Shown in pieces: positions 5,386 through 10,470 of a stretch of DNA of 10,470 bases. This DNA is from Actinomycetota bacterium (GTDB lineage Bacteria > Actinomycetota > Acidimicrobiia > Acidimicrobiales > Ilumatobacteraceae): positions 1 through 10,470 of the forward strand of contig RGGX01000032.1 of NCBI GenBank assembly GCA_010024485.1, given 5' to 3'. How positions within the stretch are numbered: position 1 is the first letter of the stretch; the number at the start of each line of letters is the position of its first letter. The translations under genes were made by a program, and so were the position numbers. Under the pieces are notes generated by a model. It was not told the DNA's origin, searched no databases, and saw nothing but the letters and a program-made list of their open reading frames with translations.

Positions 5386-5877
5386 TCAGCGGCCGGAGTG
5401 GCCGAAGCCGCCGCCGCGGTCGTCCCCACCGAGTTGGTCGACCTCGGTCCACGCGACCCGTTCCACCCGTTGGATGACGAGTTGCGCGATGCGGTCCCCT
5501 CGTGAGAACTCGAAGACCTCGGTGGGGTCGGTGTTGACGAGCACCACCTTGATCTCTCCGCGGTAGGCGCAGTCGATGAGTCCGGGGGCGTTCACCACGC
5601 TGATCCCGTGACGGAGCGCGAGGCCCGAGCGCGGCAGCACGAACCCGGCGTATCCGAGCGGGATGGCGATCGCGATACCGGTCGGCACCAGCAGACGGCC
5701 GCCGCCGGGTGCCAGCGTCCCGCCCTCGCGGGCATGGAGGTCGAGCCCGGCGTCGCCCTCGTGGGCATAGGTCGGCAGCGGGAGGTCGGGGTCGAGGCGC
5801 ACGATCTCGATGCCGACGCCGTCGTTGGCCGTCCCCGCCGAATCGTCGGCTGGCCGCTCCGCAGGAGACTCGCTCAC
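5386..5877 (-). CDS. dut: Deoxyuridine 5'-triphosphate nucleotidohydrolase (dUTPase)
   Basis: Hydrolyses dUTP to dUMP and pyrophosphate, keeping uracil out of DNA and feeding dTMP synthesis. The 163 residues hold all five motifs of trimeric dUTPases: EGDAGLDL (40-47), PRSGLALRHG (82-91), GLIDCAYRGE (99-108) with the catalytic Asp102, GDRIAQLVIQ (127-136), and the mobile C-terminal RGGGFGHSGR (154-163) with the uracil-stacking Phe158. The N-terminal 20 residues are low-complexity and longer than in minimal enzymes. The GTG at 5877 is favoured over upstream in-frame positions, which run into selA, and because TACGCT lies 6 nt before it (leaderless pattern). The gene diverges from selA across only 23 bp and converges with the cyclophilin gene. 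Confidence 0.96.
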   Translation of the reverse strand: MSESPAERPADDSAGTANDGVGIEIVRLDPDLPLPTYAHEGDAGLDLHAREGGTLAPGGGRLLVPTGIAIAIPLGYAGFVLPRSGLALRHGISVVNAPGLIDCAYRGEIKVVLVNTDPTEVFEFSRGDRIAQLVIQRVERVAWTEVDQLGGDDRGGGFGHSGR

Positions 5878-5883
5878 ATGACG

Positions 5884-5893
5884 AGCGTAGGCT
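5884..5893. promoter_or_regulatory. Overlapping divergent -10 boxes of dut and selA
   Basis: The plus strand reads AGCGTAGGCT. TAGGCT (5888-5893) is 7 nt before the selA GTG (5901). On the minus strand TACGCT (5889-5884) is 6 nt before the dut GTG (5877). The two boxes share the central TA, and the 10-bp core is palindromic at 8 of 10 positions. Both genes would give leaderless mRNAs from one 23-bp region. Confidence 0.6.
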
Positions 5894-5900
5894 CCGACGG

Positions 5901-7184
5901 GTGACGGGACGCCCGCCCTCGGTCGATGCACTGGCGCGCACGATGCGCGACCTGCCCCGCGCCGGACGACTCCCCCATGCCGTCCTGGTCGATCTGGCCC
6001 GCTCTGCGATCGCCGCTGGCGACTGGTCGGAGCCGACGATCCAGTCGTCGATCGACCGTTTCGCTGACGCCCTCGTCACCGAGGTGGTCAACGGGACCGG
6101 TGTGCTGCTCCACACCAACCTCGGTCGCGCCCCGCTTCCGGCGTCGGTCCGTTCGCGGACCGTCGAACTCGATCTCGGCACCGGTCGACGCGGTTCTCGC
6201 CAGACCGGTATCGGTCGTCTGCTCGGCGTGCTCTGCGGTGCGGAGAGCGCGCTGGTGGTCAACAACAACGCGGCAGCCGTGATGCTGGTGGCAGCGGCGC
6301 TCGCCGACGGGCGCGAGGTGGCGGTGAGTCGTGGTGAGGCCGTCGAGATCGGTGGTGCCTTCCGCGTACCGGAGGTCATCGAGCGGTCGGGGGCTCGTCT
6401 CGTTGATGTCGGCACCACGAACCGGACTCGCGCCGATGACTACCGGCGCGCGATCGGGCGCCCGGGCGCCGATATCGCGCTCATCCTCAGCGTCCATCCC
6501 TCGAACTACCGCATCGAGGGGTTCACCGAGCGGCCGGAGGTGCGCGAGCTCGCCGCCCTCGGCGTGCCGGTCGCCGTCGACATCGGGAGCGGCCTCGCGG
6601 ATGCCGACACCCCGTGGCTCGATGGCGCGCCACCGGCCTGGTTGGCCGACGAGCCCGCGGCCCGTCAGACGTTGGCAGCGGGCGCTGATCTGGTCACGTT
6701 CTCCACCGACAAACTCCTCGGCGGACCGCAGGCCGGCGTGATCGCCGGTCGGGCCGAACTCGTCGCGAAGTGCGCCCAGCATCCGCTCATGCGCGCGATG
6801 CGTCCGGGTTCGCTGGTCATCGAGGCCTTGCAGACCACGGTGACCGCTCTCCTCGATCGACGCCCTGACGACGTCGCGTTCTGGGCGATGGCCTCGATGC
6901 CACTCGATGCGGTCCGGTCGCGGGCCGAGCGACTCGCGGCCTCGTGTGGTGACGCGGTCGAGGTGGTCGAGGTCGAGTCGTTGCCCGGTGCGGGGTCGGC
7001 GCCCGGTCGCGGTATCGCGTCGGTCGGGGTGTCGTTCGACGGTGACCACTCGGTCGCCCTGCGCCGCTGCGAGGTGCCGGTGATCGCCAGGGTCGAGTCG
7101 GGCCGCACGGTGATCGACCTGCGATCGGTCGCTCCGGCCGACGACGAGTTGGTGACGGCGGCGATCCTGTCCGCGCTCCGATGA
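5901..7184 (+). CDS. selA: L-seryl-tRNA(Sec) selenium transferase (selenocysteine synthase)
   Basis: A PLP enzyme that converts Ser-tRNA(Sec) to Sec-tRNA(Sec) with selenophosphate. The 427 residues start with the usual PPSVDAL segment (5-11). Seen motifs are VNGTGVLLHTNLGRAPL (63-79), VVNNNAAAV (119-127), SRGEAVEIGGAFRVP (143-157), VGTTNRT (170-176), HPSNYRIEGF (199-208), VDIGSG (226-231) and FSTDKLLGGPQAG (267-279), where Lys271 is the PLP-binding lysine. The GTG at 5901 is chosen because of TAGGCT 7 nt upstream and because earlier in-frame sequence runs antisense through dut. It overlaps selB by ATGA, so the two form an operon. selD and the tRNA(Sec) gene are not in the window. Confidence 0.96.
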   Translation: MTGRPPSVDALARTMRDLPRAGRLPHAVLVDLARSAIAAGDWSEPTIQSSIDRFADALVTEVVNGTGVLLHTNLGRAPLPASVRSRTVELDLGTGRRGSRQTGIGRLLGVLCGAESALVVNNNAAAVMLVAAALADGREVAVSRGEAVEIGGAFRVPEVIERSGARLVDVGTTNRTRADDYRRAIGRPGADIALILSVHPSNYRIEGFTERPEVRELAALGVPVAVDIGSGLADADTPWLDGAPPAWLADEPAARQTLAAGADLVTFSTDKLLGGPQAGVIAGRAELVAKCAQHPLMRAMRPGSLVIEALQTTVTALLDRRPDDVAFWAMASMPLDAVRSRAERLAASCGDAVEVVEVESLPGAGSAPGRGIASVGVSFDGDHSVALRRCEVPVIARVESGRTVIDLRSVAPADDELVTAAILSALR

Positions 7185-8953
7185 GTGCCGGTGCGGATGT
7201 GACAACGGTGGTCGATCCGCACCGCATCGTCGTGACCGCCGGCCATGTCGATCACGGCAAGTCGTCACTCGTGCGGGCGTTGACCGGTACCGATCCCGAC
7301 CGGTTGGCCGAGGAGCACCGACGCGGGCTGACCCTCGAGCTTGGTTTCGCCTTCACCGAGATCGACGGTTGTGGGTTGTCGTTCGTCGATGTTCCGGGAC
7401 ACGCGCGCTACGTGCACAACATGCTCGCCGGTGTCGGCGCGCTCGATCGCGACTCGTCGGCGGTGCTGTTCGTGGTGGCGGCCGACGAGGGGTGGATGGC
7501 CCAGACCGAGGAGCATCTGCGGATCCTCGACCTGCTCGGCGCCACCCATGGGGTGATCGCGTTGACCCGGGCCGATCTGGTCGAGGCCGATGCTCGCGAG
7601 CGTGTCGCGGGCTCACTCGAGGGGAGGATCGCTGGCACCTTCCTCGCTGGGGCGCCGGTGGTTCCGGTGTCCTCGGTGACCGGGGAAGGGCTCGATGATC
7701 TCCGTCGTGCCCTCGTCGACACCGTCGGTCGTCTGACCCCTCCGACCGATCGCGGTCGGGCGCGCCTGTGGGTGGACAGGGCCTTCACCGCGACCGGTTC
7801 GGGAACGGTCGTGACCGGAACGCTCACCGGTGGGGTGTTGCGGGTTGACGACGCGGTGGAGGTCGGTCCTCGACGGCGGGCGGCGAGGGTGCGCGGACTC
7901 CAGTCGAACGGCCGCGAGTTGGCCGCGGTCGGCCCGGGCGGCCGGGTGGCCATCGCGCTCTCGGGGATCGACCGCGACGAGGTCGAGCGCGGTGACGCGG
8001 TGATCGCGCCCGACCGCTGGTGGCACACCTCGACGGTCGACGCCTCGGTGGTGGTGCTCGATGATCTTCCCCATGAGGTGTCCCGACGGGGGGCGTTCAC
8101 CTGGCACATCGGTTCGCGCTCGGTGCCGGTGAGGATCCGGGTGCTCGGTCAGGAGGCCCTCGGCCCGGGCGCCGAGGGATTCGTGCGGATCCACTCGCCG
8201 GTCGATCTGCCGCTGCTGCCGGGTGATCGGTTCGTGCTGCGCGAATCGGGTCGCGACGAGACCGTGGCCGGTGGGGTCGTGCTCGATGTCGATCCGATCC
8301 GACGGGCCTCGGAGGCGAGACCCGATGGCGATCCACGACGGCTCGTGGTTGAGCGCGGCGCGGTCACGGTTGACGACCTGCTGGCGCGTCTCGGCGTCGA
8401 CGCCCTTCCCGAGTCGCTCAGCGGTTTGCGTGTCGGTGACTGGTTGCTCTCCGAGGAGCGTCTCGCCGAGGTCGCTGCCCGTTTGGATGCGCTCACCGAG
8501 GACCCGGCCGGTGTCGACCTCGCCTCGCTCACCGATGTCGAGCGGGCGGTCGCGGTCACCCGGGACGGTCTGGAGACGGCGGGGAACCGGTTGCGTCGGA
8601 TGGGCATGGTCGACCCGGATCAGCAGCGGGTCCTCGATCATTTGCGCGAGGGAGGCATGACGCCGTCGGATGTCGCCGACGGTGATCGTCGGGCGGTCGG
8701 TGACCTGGTGCGCTCCGGGGCACTGGTGCGTTCCGAGGGGGTGACGTTCCATCCCGATGCGATCGATGCGGCGGTGACGGTCGCCCGGGAGTTGCTGCGA
8801 GCCGCTCCGGAGGGGTTCACGGTCTCGGTGTTCCGCGAGGCGACGGGCACCACTCGCAAGTTCGCACTGCCGTTGCTCGCCGAGTTGGATCGACGCGCCA
8901 TGACTCGTCGGCGCGGGGATCAGCGCATCGCCGGCCCGCGCCTCGACGACTGA
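7181..8953 (+). CDS. selB: Selenocysteine-specific translation elongation factor
   Basis: A GTPase that brings Sec-tRNA(Sec) to UGA codons marked by a SECIS element. The 590-residue length is normal. The EF-Tu-like G domain shows GHVDHGKS (21-28, P-loop), RRGLTLELGF (47-56, switch I Thr51), DVPGHARYVHNM (70-81, switch II) and TRAD (129-132) in place of the usual NKxD-type motif. Domain II contains TATGSGTVVTGTLTGG. The C-terminal winged-helix region ends with FTVSVFREATGTTRKFALPL (546-565), then a basic stretch TRRRGDQRIAG, typical of the SECIS-binding end of SelB. The ATG (7181) overlaps the selA stop, and no Shine-Dalgarno stands before it, so re-initiation after SelA is likely. It ends 9 bp from the convergent NfeD-family gene. 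Confidence 0.96.
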   Translation: MSAGADVTTVVDPHRIVVTAGHVDHGKSSLVRALTGTDPDRLAEEHRRGLTLELGFAFTEIDGCGLSFVDVPGHARYVHNMLAGVGALDRDSSAVLFVVAADEGWMAQTEEHLRILDLLGATHGVIALTRADLVEADARERVAGSLEGRIAGTFLAGAPVVPVSSVTGEGLDDLRRALVDTVGRLTPPTDRGRARLWVDRAFTATGSGTVVTGTLTGGVLRVDDAVEVGPRRRAARVRGLQSNGRELAAVGPGGRVAIALSGIDRDEVERGDAVIAPDRWWHTSTVDASVVVLDDLPHEVSRRGAFTWHIGSRSVPVRIRVLGQEALGPGAEGFVRIHSPVDLPLLPGDRFVLRESGRDETVAGGVVLDVDPIRRASEARPDGDPRRLVVERGAVTVDDLLARLGVDALPESLSGLRVGDWLLSEERLAEVAARLDALTEDPAGVDLASLTDVERAVAVTRDGLETAGNRLRRMGMVDPDQQRVLDHLREGGMTPSDVADGDRRAVGDLVRSGALVRSEGVTFHPDAIDAAVTVARELLRAAPEGFTVSVFREATGTTRKFALPLLAELDRRAMTRRRGDQRIAGPRLDD

Positions 8954-8962
8954 CGGTCGCGG

Positions 8963-10303
8963 TCAGCGCCGGTAGTCGCGGGCTGCTCCCTCGAGGGGTT
9001 CGACCTCGAGGGTGATGCCGTCGATGGCGACCACGCGGATCGTGTCGCCGGCTTCGACCGGTGTGGCGCGGTTGGTGCGGGCCCGCCATTCGGCGTCGCC
9101 GACGCGGACGATGCCGTCGGGGGCGACGGCGCTCACCACGGTTCCCTCGGAGCCGATCATCCAGTCGCGGCCGATGGTCGGGGTGGCGAATCGGGTGCGG
9201 GTCATGGAGGGCATGCCGACGATGTAGGTGAGCATGACGCCGCCGATGCCGGCGATGAGGGTGAGCCAGGAGGGGCGCAACGAGGTGCCGGGCAGCGGTT
9301 CGAAGAGCCAGAGGCTGCCGACGATGGTGGAGGTGATGCCGATGCCGGTCCACACCCGAGGCAGTCCGACCTGCACGTCGATGGCGAAGGCGACAGTCGC
9401 GGCGACGAGCAGAGCCACGGCCCAGCCGCGGGCGGGCAGCACGTCGAGTCCGTACGCCGACAGCAGGGTGCTGACGATGCCGACCACGGCGGCGACACCG
9501 ACACCGGCGGTGAAGAACTCGAACAGGAGGAGCCCGAGTCCGACGAGGAGCAGGAGGTAGGCAACGGGCGGGCTGGCGACGGTGTGGAAGAGCTGGTCGA
9601 TGAGGCCGGGCTTGGAGAACCGTGGCACGGCGGTGGTGGTGCGCTGGACGGTTCCGTCGTCGGTGATCTGCTCCTCGGTGGTCTCGAGCACGATGCCGTC
9701 ACCCTCGTAGCCGTCGAGGGCGTCGAGCATGTTGGCGATCGTCGCGATGCCCTCGTCGGAGATGCGTTGGCGGAACACGCCGAGCGCTCGGGCGTCGGAG
9801 AGTCCGACGGATCGGCCGATCAGGGATTCGAGGGCCGCGACGGCCGCGGGGTCGGTCGCGGCGATCGGGTTGTCGATGGAGGTGTCGAGGTAGCCGACCT
9901 CGGCTCCGGGAGCCATTCCGGAGACGTCGGCGACCGACAGCAGGTGGACGGCACCTCCGAGGAGTCGGGCGCCGGTCGGGCCGACCCAGACGGCGACCGG
10001 TCGGGGGGCGTCGGCGATGGTCGCGAGGAGGTCGGTGAACTCCTCGTCGTCGATGACGACCCCTCGGCTGTTGACCTGCAGGACGAGGGCTTGGCTTCCG
10101 TTGGTGGCGAGGTCGGTCACGGCGTCGCTGATCTCCGAGGCGACGACGGGGTCGATGAATCCGTCGACCTGGAGGACGTCGACGGGGGCGACGGCGGCCC
10201 CATCGGACTGTGGGTCGTCCTGGGCGGCGGCCGGGGTGACGGCGAGGGCGACGGCCGCGGTGGTGACGAGGCCGAGGATGACTGCCTTGAGGGTGGTGCG
10301 CAC
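8963..10303 (-). CDS. NfeD-family membrane protein with a degenerate ClpP-like protease domain
   Basis: A 446-residue long-form NfeD protein. Residues 1-27 are a likely Sec signal peptide (cleavage near AAA-QDD). Residues about 41-145 match the ClpP-class domain of NfeD: VDVLQVDGFIDP (41-52), a strand ending VNSRG where active proteins have DTPGG, then PTGARLLGGAV (109-119) and MAPGAEVG (130-137). The usual catalytic Ser in the ARAASAG motif is Gly116 here, and no Lys exists between residues 7 and 230, so the Ser/Lys dyad is missing. About five transmembrane segments follow (247-262, 266-286, 294-311, 319-334, 346-363). The C-terminal NfeD OB-fold domain (about 383-437) is intact. Active relatives cut membrane proteins near stomatins; this one may be a scaffold. 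The GTG start has only a weak GGAGA 4 nt upstream. Confidence 0.88.
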   Translation of the reverse strand: MRTTLKAVILGLVTTAAVALAVTPAAAQDDPQSDGAAVAPVDVLQVDGFIDPVVASEISDAVTDLATNGSQALVLQVNSRGVVIDDEEFTDLLATIADAPRPVAVWVGPTGARLLGGAVHLLSVADVSGMAPGAEVGYLDTSIDNPIAATDPAAVAALESLIGRSVGLSDARALGVFRQRISDEGIATIANMLDALDGYEGDGIVLETTEEQITDDGTVQRTTTAVPRFSKPGLIDQLFHTVASPPVAYLLLLVGLGLLLFEFFTAGVGVAAVVGIVSTLLSAYGLDVLPARGWAVALLVAATVAFAIDVQVGLPRVWTGIGITSTIVGSLWLFEPLPGTSLRPSWLTLIAGIGGVMLTYIVGMPSMTRTRFATPTIGRDWMIGSEGTVVSAVAPDGIVRVGDAEWRARTNRATPVEAGDTIRVVAIDGITLEVEPLEGAARDYRR

Positions 10304-10315
10304 GGGGTCTCCGGT

Positions 10316-10323
10316 CGATATCG
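10316..10323. repeat. CGATATCG palindrome within a GGTCGAT direct repeat
   Basis: GGTCGAT occurs at 10313-10319 and 10323-10329, with the CGATATCG palindrome between and overlapping them. It lies 13-26 bp before the NfeD-family start codon, inside the expected 5' leader. It could be an operator, but it is short. Confidence 0.3.
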
Positions 10324-10365
10324 GTCGATGTGGGGGGATGGGTCCGGGGAGCGGATCGAACTGAC

Positions 10366-10371
10366 ACGGTA
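10366..10371 (-). promoter_or_regulatory. Possible -10 box of the NfeD-family gene
   Basis: TACCGT (10371-10366, minus strand) would give a start near 10359 and a leader of about 55 nt, consistent with the weak GGAGA ribosome site of this gene. No clear -35 box is seen. Tentative. Confidence 0.3.
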
Positions 10372-10385
10372 ACGCCGACGGCCGG

Positions 10386-10391
10386 TAGTGT
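10386..10391 (+). promoter_or_regulatory. Candidate -10 box of the right-edge gene
   Basis: TAGTGT is 7 nt before the GTG at 10399, the same leaderless pattern as for selA. It lies in the 95-bp divergent region with the NfeD-family gene. Confidence 0.45.
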
Positions 10392-10398
10392 CGCCGCC

Positions 10399-10470
10399 GT
10401 GCACATCCTTCTCGCCACCGATGCCGACTGGATCGTCGATGAGGTCTCCGCGGCGCTCGGAGGTCCCGAC
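10399..10470 (+). CDS. N-terminus of an unassigned protein, possibly a response-regulator receiver domain
   Basis: Twenty-four codons are visible before the window ends, all open. The protein starts MHILLATDADWIVDEVSAAL, then GGPD. A short hydrophobic strand (residues 2-6) followed by Asp8 and Asp10 and then an amphipathic helix fits the first strand, acidic pocket and first helix of CheY-like receiver domains. This is too little for a firm call; the phosphorylated Asp and any output domain would lie outside. The GTG start is supported by the upstream TAGTGT box and by the reading frame. Confidence 0.45.
   Translation, partial: MHILLATDADWIVDEVSAALGGPD

Noticed and set aside
5376..5388. Terminator between the convergent cyclophilin and dut genes
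   Set aside because: Only 7 bp separate the stop codons and no stem with a T-tract is visible there.
4077..5429. Long open frame of 450 codons on the minus strand antisense to the phosphatase and cyclophilin genes
   Set aside because: It lies wholly opposite genes with clear family motifs, has Asp/Gly/Arg/Val-biased low-information protein sequence, and no domain I recognise. Long antisense frames are expected in DNA this rich in GC.
5874..7268. Long minus-strand open frame of 464 codons antisense to selA
   Set aside because: SelA in the other strand shows every family motif; the antisense protein is His/Arg/Asp-rich with no motif.
7565..7576. TRAD in SelB instead of a Lys-containing nucleotide-specificity motif as a sign of inactivity
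   Set aside because: Lys to Arg is conservative, the other G motifs are intact, and variation at this site occurs in EF-Tu-like GTPases.
8951..8965. Terminator between selB and the convergent NfeD-family gene
   Set aside because: The 9-bp gap holds no inverted repeat or T-tract; transcripts probably overlap.
9584..10372. Plus-strand open frame of 262 codons antisense to the NfeD-family gene
   Set aside because: The protein is Gly/Asp/Val-rich repeats caused by GC-biased codons on the opposite strand; the NfeD domains read correctly on the minus strand.
1..10470. A selenocysteine tRNA gene near selA-selB
   Set aside because: I looked for a CTTCAAA-type anticodon loop with a T-arm GTTCGA on both strands and found no matching cloverleaf. 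The only similar string, near 5014, is inside the cyclophilin gene.

Overview
The window is a compact, very GC-rich bacterial chromosome segment with short intergenic gaps and many GTG starts. A mycothiol-type glycosyltransferase (MshA), an adjacent YbjN-family gene and an AmfC/RsiG-type protein point to Actinobacteria. The exact lineage is inference; a deep-branching group such as Acidimicrobiia would fit, since the protein sequences differ clearly from Mycobacterium and Streptomyces as I remember them.

Left block (1-3812, all minus strand, read right to left): a MoaD/ThiS-like small sulfur-carrier-fold protein, overlapped by an RsiG/AmfC-like coiled-coil protein (ATGA overlap); then mshA with a strong Shine-Dalgarno and an 18-bp perfect palindrome upstream; then a YbjN-domain gene overlapping mshA (GTGA); then proC, followed by a hairpin-rich 3' region and a clear intrinsic terminator; then the first 27 codons of an aspartate/glutamate racemase-family gene running off the left edge.

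Middle block (3873-5877): a histidine-phosphatase (phosphoglycerate-mutase-like) gene diverges from the moaD-like gene. It is followed by a membrane-anchored extracytoplasmic cyclophilin, which converges with dut (trimeric dUTPase).

Right block (5901-10470): dut and selA diverge from a 23-bp gap that holds two back-to-back -10 boxes sharing their TA. selA and selB (ATGA overlap) encode selenocysteine synthase and the Sec-specific elongation factor. A convergent NfeD-family membrane protein has lost the Ser/Lys protease dyad. A divergent partial gene, possibly a receiver-type regulator, reaches the right edge.

Most operon-leading genes have a TANNNT box 6-9 nt before an RTG start and no Shine-Dalgarno, which is the pattern of leaderless transcripts. 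Several downstream genes have a Shine-Dalgarno and/or 4-nt stop/start overlaps. The points most worth following up are the RsiG-like protein with two near-consensus c-di-GMP signatures (one with Gln replaced by Phe), the MoaD-like protein whose Gly-Gly is not terminal and whose Gly codons form the rsiG Shine-Dalgarno, the dut/selA bidirectional promoter, and the NfeD pseudoprotease. I saw no CRISPR array, insertion sequence, rRNA or tRNA.
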